Source: Byssothecium circinans
Lineage: Eukaryota; Ascomycota; Dothideomycetes; Pleosporales; Massarinaceae
Reading direction: 5' to 3'
Assembly: GCA_010015675.1 (NCBI GenBank)
Contig: ML976991.1
Span: forward strand, 685,352 to 749,351
DNA length: 64,000 bases
Part shown: piece by piece, positions 48,873 to 60,000 of the stretch
Layout: each line of letters opens with the position of its first letter
How positions within the stretch are numbered: the first letter of the stretch is position 1
Notes under the pieces: model-generated
Told to the model about the DNA's origin: nothing
Seen by the model: only the letters and a program-made list of their open reading frames with translations
The model's database searches: none
Position numbers and translations under genes: made by a program

Positions 48873-49703
48873 TCACGATTGGCCCCTCTTCCTCCTCCAT
48901 TCCTCCCAATCGCTCTTCACCAACCCATAGCAATGCATATCATACACCACACCATGCTTCTCGACATGGCCCTTCATCACGCCCTCCTGCCTATACCCAC
49001 ACGCCTCGAGACACTTCATACTCCCCGTATTCCCACTATAAACCCCCGCATACAGTCTCGTCAATTCCTTGCCACCACCTTCCTTCGCCGGTGGTTCATG
49101 CACGCGAGTCACGAAACACCACTCCGTGAAAGCTTCGAGAGCTTCCCTCATGATCCCTTTACCCTGCCACGGCTCGCCCAGCCAATACCCGATTTCAGCG
49201 ACATGGGACTGTACATCCGAAGAAGGTTTGAGCCCGATACCTAGAAAAAAAACCCCGATGTCAATATCAAACCAAACTCTGTCCTGTGTAAAGGGAAGTG
49301 ACGACGTACCTCCAATAACAATATCAGCCCTCTCCTTCTCACAGAGAAAATAGTGATTGAAAGGAGGGGCGAGATTCGCAGCGATCCAGTCCTCGGCGTG
49401 CTTGAGCGTGTACGGGTACGCAAAAGCTAGAGTCATGTACTTTGTTATCGAGGCCGGGGCTGCGGCGAAGTGTGTGGATGGCGCGTCTTGCGGGTGCATG
49501 GCGCGGATGATTAGGCGCGGGGTGGTGAGGATGGGCGTTGGGAGAGGGGAGGTGGCGGTTATTGTCGTTTGGGGGGTCATTATGGAGGGGTGGGAGGGTG
49601 TTGGTTGTGCCATTGTGGGAAGAAAGATGTGCGGAAGTGAATTACTGACAAGGCGTGTTTGGAGGATCTGGGCGGGTTGGATGTTGGGCTTGAAGATTGG
49701 CAA
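48873..49703 (-). CDS. GNAT-family N-acetyltransferase (RimJ/RimL-like)
   Basis: Minus-strand exons 49703-49310 and 49240-48873 give 253 residues, or 223 if the second ATG at 49613 is used. The 69-bp intron (GTACGT..TTTTTTCTAG) has no stop and is a multiple of three. Splicing is favoured because it restores ADIVIGGIGL, the standard GNAT strand 4-5 region. Visible parts are TPRLIIRAMHPQDA at the start of the fold, the acetyl-CoA loop GYWLGEPWQGKGIMREAL, and SMKCLEACGYRQEGVMKGHV. The family acetylates small molecules or protein N-termini; the substrate is not predictable. The 3' end faces the preceding gene with 85 bp between stop codons. Confidence 0.85.
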   Translation of the reverse strand: MPIFKPNIQPAQILQTRLVSNSLPHIFLPTMAQPTPSHPSIMTPQTTITATSPLPTPILTTPRLIIRAMHPQDAPSTHFAAAPASITKYMTLAFAYPYTLKHAEDWIAANLAPPFNHYFLCEKERADIVIGGTSSLPFTQDRVWFDIDIGVFFLGIGLKPSSDVQSHVAEIGYWLGEPWQGKGIMREALEAFTEWCFVTRVHEPPAKEGGGKELTRLYAGVYSGNTGSMKCLEACGYRQEGVMKGHVEKHGVVYDMHCYGLVKSDWEEWRRKRGQS

Positions 49704-50182
49704 TATATAGCTTGCTTGAGACTGTCCGTTGGAGTCATAGTAGGGTACTTAGGTCAGCAATGAGTCAATCGCTCGTATTTCGCATATAGCCGAAGCTGCA
49801 CGGAAATACTTGTGTACATGTATCTTCCCCGAGTCTCGGCTCCGCTTACTCTGGTGAACCGTTGACAGCAGGGCCTACTGGCTATGCATGCGTGCAGCGT
49901 GCCTTCATCCGGGGCATGGAGAGCTGTATCTCGCCTAGCTCGCATCGAGTGCCCTGAGCTTGTCACTATAAACGTTATGAAGCAAACATCAAAGGATCCA
50001 AACTAGCGTATTATTTTTGGAAATAAAGGCATACGTTGGAGTGCTCGTTTGGGGGGATGGTTCATCGCCGTTGAGTACGGATATGGCCCGTGCGCATGTC
50101 TTATCGATTACATTTCCCAGCTCTCTCGTCGCGTACACGTCGCGTAGAACATCTTTAACCAAAGCGATTCTTCCACACAACC
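49704..50182. promoter_or_regulatory. Divergent promoter region, GNAT gene / ECO1
   Basis: 479 bp between start codons of divergent genes. No other content seen. Confidence 0.5.
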
Positions 50183-51433
50183 ATGCATACACTGCCTGCG
50201 AAGTACGTTTTCTGGATCGCATTGTAATTCTATAGCTAACAATGCCATAGGAAAGTCGTCAGGACCTATTCGCGACAGAACACACGCTCGCTATACGAAG
50301 AAGAGCCGCCAACGAAGCGTCGTTGTGTTGAAACAGCTGCAAAATCAGTACAAGTCGAATGCGCAGACGATGCGACCGTGTTGCCAGCTTGGGAAGATGC
50401 CACCCCGTCACGAGAACCCTCTACACCTCCGTCCAGCCCCAAACAGCCTACAGCACTATTCTCGGACGAAGCTCCACGGTCAACACCACCATCCTCGCCA
50501 GCGCCGCAAAACTCCTCTCCACTGCTTCGGAATAGGCGATCGGTGTTTTCAATTTTCAAGCGAAAACAGAAGCCCAAAGTACCCGCGAAAGAACCACTAT
50601 CAGAACGAAGCCATAATGTCCCGAGTCCACCTCAGCAGCCTGCCCCAAAAAAGAAACGCTTGGTCCAGATGCAGCTCGACCTGGTCGCGGAGCTTTCAAA
50701 AACGTGCAAGGTCTGTGGAATGGATTACATCCCGTCGCACGCCGAGGACGCGGCCTTGCATCGGAAGTTCCATGCCATGAACGTTGGCGGCGTAGACGTA
50801 CCAAAAGCGTTGTCCGACAAACTTAGGCATAACCAGGTCTGGTCTGGCGGGGATGGAAGTTTCATCGCGGTCGTCAGCAGGAGAGATACGCACTCACTCC
50901 GAAACAAGGCCAGCGAAGTATTGAGAGTTGTCAATACTGAGCTAGGAGCCGTCCCGATGACGAATGACGTGCTGTGGAGCCAGATGCGCAATTCAATAAA
51001 CGCGCAGTTTTCCGCAAAGGGAAGTGCGGATTCTCCGGCTTGCGACAGATTCAAGGCCTACCTTTACATCCAGGGCCAGAAATGCGTGGGAGCTTGCCTA
51101 GCAGAAAGGATCAATGAGGCTTTCGCGGTGCTCGACCAGGATGACGCGTCCGCGCCTGCTGGTCAGCTCCCTGCTGACAGCCTCAGCTCTTCCATTTCCA
51201 TCACCAATACAACTGATCCGGCTATTCTGGGAGTTTCCCGAATATGGACCTCTAATTTACATCGGAAACATGGCATTGCGAGACGGTTGTTGGATTCAGC
51301 GAGGTCCGATTTTCTGTACGGCATGACGGTCGATAAAGCCAAGGTTGCGTTTAGCCAGCCTACAGAAAGCGGCGGGCGTTTGGCAAGGAAGTGGTTCGGC
51401 CGACAGGCTGGATGGCATGTTTATATTGATTGA
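50183..51433 (+). CDS. ECO1: Cohesin N-acetyltransferase Eco1/Ctf7
   Basis: A 20-nt first coding exon (50183-50202) and 50251-51433 give 400 residues; the join reads MHTLPAKKVVRTYSRQ. A Ser/Pro-rich disordered region (residues 60-130) is followed by the C2H2 finger CKVCGMDYIP..HRKFH. The acetyltransferase domain has the acetyl-CoA loop RKHGIARRLLD and the typical ending VAFSQPTESGGRLARKWF. Eco1 acetylates the Smc3 head during S phase to establish sister-chromatid cohesion. The finger, the GNAT-like core and the terminal motif together make the identification firm. A classical PCNA-binding box is not evident. Confidence 0.93.
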
Positions 51434-51818
51434 ATGTCCCCGAAGTGGCTCTTCTGATTCGAAGAACGGTGTGCTGGTACTGTGCCGAAGGAAGAGGCAC
51501 AGTCACACCCGAGTTCCGTCACAAAGGCAGGATAGGAATTATTAACAGGGAGAAGTATGTAAATCGTCGGATGAGCACGTAACCTGTAACCTGAAGGCCT
51601 TCGTTGACGTTGAAGCTGAAGACTCTAGCTAAGACCGAATGACAGGTGGGGGAGCTCCTGGTCCCAAGCAATGGGATCGGAGCAGGCATCTCTGGGCAAA
51701 GTCTCCCATCACCAACACCACCAACAACGCAACGCCAAGGCTCAGCGCACTTTGGCTGTACTATTGACTTTCATTCTATACCTGTACATAGAACAATGCA
51801 TTGTTTCTAATTCTCATC
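51434..51818. other. Intergenic, ECO1 3' flank and next promoter
   Basis: 385 bp between co-directional genes. I see no gene here. Confidence 0.5.
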
Positions 51819-53987
51819 ATGTCCGGGAACCCCTTCCGTGCCTCCCTGCATCTACAACCCAACCCCACCGCCAGCGCCTCCGCTTCGCCGACCAACACAC
51901 AGGATAGCAGAGCACTTGAAGCTCGCGACCATGGGCGTGACACGGTTGCCGGTATATAACACCCTCTGAGACATGTTCCATTGGGTGTCAAAGAGTCAGG
52001 AATAATACTTGCGCAGTGCACGACGCCTCTTCCACGACTCCCGCAAAGACAAAGAAATCCGTCCGCATAGAATCACCCATAGAAACCATTCCTCCGCACC
52101 CGGCTTTTCACGATGTGGATAGTCCTCTCCCCCCCGTCTCGCCCCAACGGGTGAGCTATGCACAGCATTTGGGCTCGCCGCCGATCGTTTCGCCCGCCGG
52201 CTTCTCGGATAACTTTGAGGATTTTGAGGTTGACGGCACGGGTGGCGGTATAGGAGAGGCGGATGCGCGCGGTATGACTGCAGGTTCGAAGAAGAATTCT
52301 GGAACACTAGAGGCTGTGTTGTCGCCTAGTGGAGCTCCCTCCAATCCTTTTGCCAGGACGCTGGCCACGATCGAGCCGCAAGAGAAAGGGAGCGGGGAGT
52401 TGATGGGGCAGAACAAAGGTGTGTAGAGCTCGTGCTTCTCTCCTTCATCAGTAAATGGACCATAAAATCCGGTGTACAGCATAGAAACTACTGCGGGGAT
52501 ATGGATCTGCTTTTCCGAGAACATGCTGACATGTATGTACATCAACAGATCGCACATCTACGGAAAGGACACAAGCTGGAGCCGCCAAGGCTTCACTGGA
52601 CGTCGAAGGCTTCAAGAACCTGTTGATGACTGGCATAACCAGCCCTGGAAGTTCCGGACCACCACCCCAGAACGCACCTGCCCCCAAATCAATCAACGCT
52701 GCAGTCTTCGAAAGCAGCAGCAGCACGGATACTTCCTCCGTATCCCGTCAATCTATCTTTGAACCCGTTCACGATACACATTCCGAATCACCACGAACAT
52801 CATACGAAATGGTGGCATCCGACGACGAGCGAGCTAGTCTTATGGGGGAGCAGAACAAGAAGAAGGAGAAGAAAAAGCCACCGCCTGCGCCAAAATCGCG
52901 ACATGGAAAACTGGTCAACGCGAAAGGTCCTCAAACGGTATCCTTCGAGGATTTCGCAGCTACAAACCCTACAGCTAGTTCTCTACCAGCAGTTAGGGCA
53001 GGCAGGAGTAACTCGGATTTAAATAAGCCGCTGCCCCCCACTCCACCTGTTCCATCACCGCAGACACATATTACTTCACAAGATAACACGCAAGATTTCC
53101 CATCTATACCGGACTCGAGAAGCAGCGACACAGCAAGTCTGTCTGACGCCGCCCCAGCACAAAAGAGAGTACCGCCACCCGTTCCTCTGGCTCGAAGGCA
53201 TTCGCAGCTACGGAACTCGACGGTTGGTAATCGATCACGAAGCAACTCATCATTAACGATATCATCACAACATTCAATCGAGCTTCCGACACTGAGTCCC
53301 AACTTGGAGGGACAACCAACGTCCTCCCCTTCTTCGTCTCAGAAAATACCACCTCCTCCGCCGCCCACGCGGCATCGTGGAGCAGCTCTAGCAACGATCA
53401 GCACTTCGAGCGCGAACTCTTCTTCTACAGAGCTTTCGTCCACTGCTGCAGCGGCTCGCAGACCAACCATAACATCACCCAATATCCCATCATCGCGACG
53501 AACAACATTATCCTCTGAACCGACATCACCCGCGGCAGGGCTCGCACGTGCATCCTCCATAAATTCCGTCCGTACTAGCCACCGTGCCGTCTCAAACGAA
53601 AGTGCTAGCAGCTCCAACATACCACCGCCCCCACCTCCTCCACGACGCCGGCAATCCGGCCGCTCCTCCATCGACAAAGAGCGCCCCATGCCATCTTCTC
53701 CGACAGAGAACAGCCGTATAAGCACCGAGTACAAGCGTTCTAGTCCCGACAGTAAACGGCGGACTAGCGTGGCCAGCGAAAGCTCGCTCAAGTATGAGTA
53801 TGCCCCCACGTCTACTGCGGACGGAGGAGAGCACGCGCTATATTCCCCAAAAGAAGGGGGCGAAGAAAGGAGCGGGACAGAGGATAAATCAAAACGAATG
53901 ACGGCTACGGCCAGTATACTGGATGATATGGACAAATTTCAAAAGGAGATTGAGGAGTTGAGGGCGAAATATCGAACAGCAGCCTAG
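51819..53987 (+). CDS. Proline-rich, disordered fungal protein with C-terminal coiled coil
   Basis: Exons 51819-51951, 52017-52418 and 52549-53987 give 657 residues; joins read TVAVHDASS and QNKDRTSTERTQ. Almost the whole chain is Ser/Thr/Pro-rich. It has polyproline runs (KPPPAPKSR, PLPPTPPVPS, IPPPPPPTRHR, IPPPPPPPRRR) suited to SH3 or profilin binding, and a short conserved-looking coiled-coil tail, SILDDMDKFQKEIEELRAKY. This layout is common in actin-patch and endocytic scaffold proteins, but I do not recognise the family. Many SP/TP and RxxS sites suggest phosphorylation. Function is unknown; actin or membrane-trafficking scaffolding is inference from composition. Confidence 0.75.
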
Positions 53988-54367
53988 AGGGTTGCTCAGG
54001 GGTTATCATTGGTCTTTTGAAGGAAGCCGGTCGAGGCATTCTCAGTTTATAAAGAACCGGGAGATGAAGTGGAAAAGCGACTGCAGGTAACGTGGTGTTC
54101 TGCCGGCGAGAATGGCGTTGTATGACGCGTCGAGACGAATGGGACGACTATCTATCGATAAGAATGGGTATCATGCATGCATGGGATTGTTTATACGAGC
54201 GTTTGGCTTGGAATGGCTTGCATATATACATTTTTAGATGGAATATGAAAGACTAGGCCCTTTAAGACCTTGTCGCTGCCGTTTATATTTCGCATTCTAT
54301 CCTTTGCCGGTCCCTAATTGTACAGTTCTGATAGTACAAAGAAGCACAAAGTCCTCACGCGTGCATC
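53988..54367. other. Convergent intergenic, 380 bp
   Basis: 3' ends of two convergent genes. A gcatgcatg run lies near 54,173-54,182. Nothing else seen. Confidence 0.5.
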
Positions 54368-55636
54368 TCACGGCCCAGGCTCCGCAAGATAGCACTGCAG
54401 CCCCATCAACAACTTCTCCACCGGGACACTATGTCTCCCTGTCTTGACCACAAGACAGCTCTCCCCCTCGTACATACTTCCCTTCACCAGCCCCTCCGCC
54501 TTCTCCTCTCCCAGTAGATCCACAAGACTGTACACAGTGACCTTCTTGCCCCTCCACAAAGTCGTCTTGAACTCCAACGGTGGATATCGTATCCTCGGCT
54601 GCAAGCGCGGTACTAGTGGTGCCTGATACCAATATGGCGACCGATGCGTTACACCGGGTTTCTTATGCGGGTCCACGAGATGAGGCACGCCCTTTATAAT
54701 ATACGTGGCCCAATGGTCGAGCGCGGCAGTTATAGCTCCGACCTGTTCCTGGACATCATCGGCATGTGTGCGTAGACTTTTCAAGTACAAAACGCAAGAC
54801 ACATGATCAATACCCTCAATATGCCCCTCCCACGGACTCTTGCAAGGAACCAACTGTCCCCGTTGACTGAACCACCACTTCAATTTCCCCACCAATCTCT
54901 CCCGTAACAGTTCCAGTATGAGATCTGGCATATCTTCTCTCCACACCAGGGAGTCCGTGGCTTTCCTGCCGAGTTTCTCGGTGATGCGACTGTATATACC
55001 GCGTTCCCAGGCCTTCTTCTTGCCGAAATTTGCGGCGATGATTTTATGCGAGAGGAAGCGGTAGGGGGGGCCGAGGTGGTGGGCCGGTGTCGTGAGGGAG
55101 ACGGGGAGGAGCCATGGGGCTGTGGTTGTGGGGTGGGGGCGCGGATGGAGGGTGAGGAGGAGGTCGGTGGGGAGGATGGAGTTTGTCGCGCGGCATTGGC
55201 GGGGTGGGGAGGCGAGGATGTGGGCTGGGGGAGGGTTAGTATTCATGTGTCTTCTTAAGTGGGGAGGGATGAGAGGGTTTGGTATACCGTAGGCGTTCTC
55301 GAAGAGCTTCTTTTGGAAGGGGGTGAAGGTTGCGACGTTGGGCCTTTCTTTGGGTTGCTCCCACCGGGTTCGCTCGGCGAGGACTACGGGGTCGAGGGAG
55401 GGTGGTAAGGGGAGGTTTGGGCTGTCGTTGAGGACTCGGAAGCTCTTGTGTTGGTGTTCATCGCGGTGGGTGCGTCCGAGGTCGTCACCGGGGAGGACTT
55501 TGTTGGTGGAGTAGACACGGCATTGCGAACGCTTCGTGGGAGTCGCGTAGCGAAAGTGTAGTTTCAGGGGATGCGATGGTTTACCTGGCATCAGGAAGGC
55601 ACAGGCGCGATGTGCAATGTCCATAGCTTCGAGCAA
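54368..55636 (-). CDS. Unrecognised fungal protein, probably mitochondrial
   Basis: Minus-strand exons 55636-55288 and 55224-54368 give 401 residues. The 63-bp intron (GTATAC..TACTAAC..CCCCCAG) has a perfect branch site, yet contains no stop and is a multiple of three. Splicing gives LFENAYAHILASPPRQCR. The N-terminal 45 residues are basic and hydroxylated, like a mitochondrial presequence. Central features are AANFGKKKAWERGIYSRI and the tail HSVPVEKLLMGLQCYLAEPG. I recall similar unnamed proteins in filamentous ascomycetes but no assigned domain. The gene shares a 104-bp promoter with clpP, which supports but does not prove a mitochondrial role. ATG 55621 is an alternative start. Confidence 0.7.
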   Translation of the reverse strand: MLEAMDIAHRACAFLMPGKPSHPLKLHFRYATPTKRSQCRVYSTNKVLPGDDLGRTHRDEHQHKSFRVLNDSPNLPLPPSLDPVVLAERTRWEQPKERPNVATFTPFQKKLFENAYGIPNPLIPPHLRRHMNTNPPPAHILASPPRQCRATNSILPTDLLLTLHPRPHPTTTAPWLLPVSLTTPAHHLGPPYRFLSHKIIAANFGKKKAWERGIYSRITEKLGRKATDSLVWREDMPDLILELLRERLVGKLKWWFSQRGQLVPCKSPWEGHIEGIDHVSCVLYLKSLRTHADDVQEQVGAITAALDHWATYIIKGVPHLVDPHKKPGVTHRSPYWYQAPLVPRLQPRIRYPPLEFKTTLWRGKKVTVYSLVDLLGEEKAEGLVKGSMYEGESCLVVKTGRHSVPVEKLLMGLQCYLAEPGP

Positions 55637-55740
55637 GTCGTTCCGAAAATGCGGAGTTGCAATCTTTTAGCGGCTTGGCGTCTGCAACAGCTCTAACAAC
55701 TCTCGAGTAAACAAGTCCAATTGCTTTATACATACGTAGA
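55637..55740. promoter_or_regulatory. Compact bidirectional promoter (104 bp between start codons)
   Basis: The start codons of the unrecognised mitochondrial-type protein and of clpP are 104 bp apart on opposite strands, so both transcripts must initiate in or near this segment. No specific factor site is claimed. Confidence 0.6.
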
Positions 55741-56536
55741 ATGGCGTCTCTATTACGAAGATCCGCAAGGCCACTCCTCTCTACAGCTTCGCGGACAATA
55801 TGCGCGCGCTCATACATCTCCGGACTCTCAATACCGCCCTCATCAACACCACAAGCGCAAAGCACGCAGCCCACATCATGGATGCCAGTACCCTACGTGA
55901 CTGAGACAGTCGTACGTCCGCAGTTCTAGACCCAAGATAAGATTGAAGCTAACTTCCTAGGCTGGAGGCTGGAAAACCTCCGACATCTTCTCGCGCCTGC
56001 TCGCCGAGCGCATCATCTCCCTCAACGGCGAAGTAAACGACCCCATGTCCGCCACCGTAACCGCCCAACTCCTCTTCCTCGAAGCCGACTCCCCAGAGAA
56101 GCCCATATCCCTCTACATCAACTCCCCCGGCGGCTCCGTGACCGCCGGCATGGCCATCTACGACACGATGAACTACATCCGCTGTCCCGTCACCACAATT
56201 TGCATGGGCCAAGCGGCATCCATGGGCTCGTTACTGCTCTGTGGAGGCGCGCCAGGCCAGAGGTTTATCTTGCCGCATTCGAGGGTCATGATACATCAGC
56301 CGAGCGGCGGGTACTCTGGCAAGGCGAGCGATATTGCGGACCATGCCAAGGAGATATTGAGGGTTAGGGATCAGTTGAATAGGATTTATATGAGGCATTT
56401 GACCAAGGAGAGGAGTCTGGAGGAGATCGAGAGGTATATGGAGAGGGACCATTTTATGGATGCTAAGGAGGCGCTAGAGTTTGGGATTGTGGATCAGATT
56501 TTGGAGAAGAGGGAGGATGTGGGGAAGAAAGATTAG
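55741..56536 (+). CDS. clpP: Mitochondrial ATP-dependent Clp protease proteolytic subunit
   Basis: Exons 55741-55911 and 55961-56536 give 248 residues. The N-terminal 45 residues are Arg/Ser-rich ([18 protein letters not shown]), a clear mitochondrial targeting sequence. The ClpP fold follows: [34 protein letters not shown], catalytic Ser144 in GQAASMG and His169 in MIHQPSGG, then the C-terminal [17 protein letters not shown]. ClpP forms a double heptamer in the matrix and degrades substrates unfolded by ClpX. Budding yeast lacks ClpP, whereas several filamentous fungi keep it. It diverges from the preceding gene. Confidence 0.95.
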
Positions 56537-57099
56537 AGGGTGGGAGCAGGGGTGTATGACATGTAGCTTACAGACAAGCTGTCTTTGCAGCTCGATATTG
56601 TGTTGTTGTATTTGGCGGCATTTGTGTAGTGCTGATATACTCGTCAAGCTTTGGGAAGCCGAAGCAAATAACTCACTTTGTTGGGGTCTATATGCAAACT
56701 AGGAAATACGACAGCCACCTCTCCACTTGTAAGCACTCTCCCTTCGATCAAAATCCTTGTTTCATTACACTTGAAACATGTCGAGGCGAATATAGGAAAT
56801 ATTCATGTTGCTGCCTGCCTACCTGCAGCACTGGTATCCCCGCCCTATCATGAGCACGTGATAGCGTGTAATCGCGTTGGTAGCACAAGCCCACCCTTGG
56901 CTTCCGCACAGCCCCACTAATAGCTTCACTAACTCGACATCCCTTCGACGTCGACGAAACAATCCTGACCTTTCTGGGTAGATTCCTTCGACTTCGGATG
57001 GGCTGCCTTGCCAAGCTCTTCTGACTCTGGAGCTTGCAAGCCGACGCCAAATTGACCATCGTACATAGCTAACAAGCGTCAAAGAACCCAGCCGTGACG
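56537..57099. other. Intergenic region, clpP 3' flank and RdRP promoter
   Basis: About 560 bp between co-directional genes. I see no gene here. Confidence 0.5.
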
Positions 57100-60000
57100 A
57101 TGGACGTCTTCGTAGACAATGTCCCGCCGCGCGCCAATCACACTGAATTACGACTCTTCCTTCGCGATACGCTTTCTAGCTACGACGTCCTTGCATACGA
57201 CATCTTCAAGAAAGTTGGCAACAAGTGGGCCATCTTAACCTTAGCAAATGAGAGCTATGGACAGATGTTTCTGCAGGCTCACGGTGGCCCGCGACCTCTC
57301 AAGCCGCTCATATTCAAGAAGTTTCAGCTTTCATTGAAGAAGAGTAACAAAAAAGGCCAGCCTGACATGCTGAGGGTGAGAGTGCTGCTTGAAAAGGAAG
57401 CATCAATACGAGCGAAGAAGTCAAAGAAGGGATCAGGCGCCAAGGTGACACAGCCTTCCAAGCCCCTCTTTCCCTTCGACGGATTCCAGACGGGCATTTG
57501 GAACTACGACCATCTTGGTAAACTGATCTACGACGGAAAGTTCAAAGACCAACGTCAAGGCACGATCACGTTTGGACACTCGGCTTTGGTCGTCTACCTG
57601 GCCGCGAGCATACACCAAGATTATGGCTGGCACTGTCGAATCGACATACCCTATAGCACCATCGAACACGCCATACCATCGGATGAGAATAGGACACGAG
57701 GTACGATTACTCTCACATTGAGGACTCCGCCCAAAATCTACGAGATCGTTAGTACAGATGACCTCCATTTGTACTCTGGCCGCGAGCCTGCTCCCGAGAC
57801 CAGCATGCCGTCACTCGACAGGCTCAGCCTTAACCGCAAGGATACCAAGCGTCTAGTCAGGATTTGCAAGCTTGCTTCCAACTATGAGAAGAACTCTGCC
57901 TTGTGTATGGTGTACAAGTTCACGCTTCCCGATGTTTCCTCAGCCCAACGTATATGGATCTATATCAGCCATTCGTCTGCGCTATCGCAAGCTCAGGTCT
58001 GGAGAGCGATGGTCCCATCCCGAATGACGGACAGGATCGAGGACGAATTCAATCGCCTCGACAAGGTCCTCTCGTATTGGGACCCGATCAGCACTCAGGC
58101 GTTCACTTTTGATATTCGTTTTCAAATACTCGCCCTAGTGTTTGAAGGCACTGTATCACCAGGACTCATGTTCCAACTTCTTGGTCGCATATGGGCACTG
58201 TCAACGAAGTATACAGCTGTCAACACGGCTCGTGCGGTTCGCAGGTTAGGCTATCAATTGCCGACTCCAGGTCCGGATGTTGGAGCAGAGAAGCTGAGTA
58301 TTGATCACATTGCCGACATGATCGAAGACAATATCCAAGCCATCCGCAATGCAGAAGCGACTAGCCGAGATCTAGTTGCGAAACAAGGTCAGCATGACCA
58401 CTTGGTCTCGACTTACAAAGCAATCATTACACCAACTGGTACTCTTCTGAGAGGACCAGATTGGAACGTCTCCAACAGAATCCTCCGGAAGTATGCCCAG
58501 CAGAGCGAGTATTTCATGCGAGTATTTTTCGCAGACGAAGATGGCATGTCTGTGCTGCATGATCCTCGAGCAGAACAAACTGCAGTATATGCACGCTTTC
58601 GCAAAGTGCTCGACGAGGGTATAATGATAGCTGGTCGACACTATAGCTTCCTGGGGTTCTCTCACTCGTCTCTGCGCTGTCACACCGCTTGGTTCATGGC
58701 TCCCTTTATTCAAAACAACAAGCTGCTTCACGCGAAAGACATGTAAGTAGCCATATCTTGACTCCATCTTTGAGCCATCACTGACTTCCTGTCTTCACCC
58801 CCCATAGTATCGAGGATTTAGGAGACTTTAGCCACATACGCTGTAGCGCAAAATGCGCTGCGAGAATCGGACAAGCTTTCTCAGACACTATCTTCGCCGT
58901 TCCCATTCCTAACGACGCTCACGTTGTCGAGACTGAACCGGACATCGAACGAAACGAGCATTGTTTCTCAGATGGTTGCGGTACAATTTCACAAGAGCTA
59001 TTGGAGGAGATTTGGAAGGCTCTGCCACCTGAGCGCCGGAAGCTAAGGCCGACTATCCTCCAAGTTCGCTACAGGGGTGCGAAGGGAGTCTTGTCTCTCG
59101 ATTCTCGCCTCCCTGGGAAGCAGCTGATTGTCCGCAAGAGTATGACCAAGTATACTGCGAGGGAGTCGTGGAGGGATCTCGAGATCTGTGGCGCTTCCTA
59201 CAAGCCATTGAGAATGTTTCTCAACCAACAATTCATCAAAATTTTGGAGGATCTTCGCATACCGGTTGAGAACATCGTGTCTGTGCAGAAGGAGGCCTTG
59301 CAGACGCTTGAGCTCATCATCAGGCATCCAATCAATGCAGCAAGCTTCTTAGAGTACTCGTACTCTGGCGTGGCAGCCAAGATGCCGTCCTTGCTCACGC
59401 TCATGCACAAGATCGGTATCTCTTTCCAGGAGGATCCATTCCTTACGGACATCATCGAAGTCGCCGCGATGTCTAGCTTGCGGGACATGAAATATCGCGC
59501 TCGGATTCCCATCGAAAAGGGCTATCTGCTCTACGGTATTATGGATGAGACCAACGAGTTGAAAGAGGGCGAGGTGTATATTATCACTGGCTCACAAGAT
59601 GATGGTGGTCGATGGAGGCGACGTAAATTGATTGGCGATCGAGTGGTGGTTACCAGAGCACCTGCTCTTCACCCTGGAGATGTTCAGGTCGTCAAAGCGG
59701 TGGATGTCTCGGAGTCATCACCGTTGCATGGTCTGTACAATTGCGTCGTGTTCAGTCAGCAAGGCTCTCGAGATCTTCCCAGTATGCTTGGAGGAGGCGA
59801 CTTGGACGGCGATCAATTCCATATCATGTATGATGAACGACTGATACCACCGATCACGTATCCGCCGTCTGAGTATCCGCCGATTAGCGCTCAAGATCTT
59901 GGCCGGCCCGCCCAGGTGAGCGATATTACGGAATTCTTCGTCCAATACATGAACTCCGATCGTCTTGGCCAAATCTCGAACAAGCACAAGATTCGAGCAG

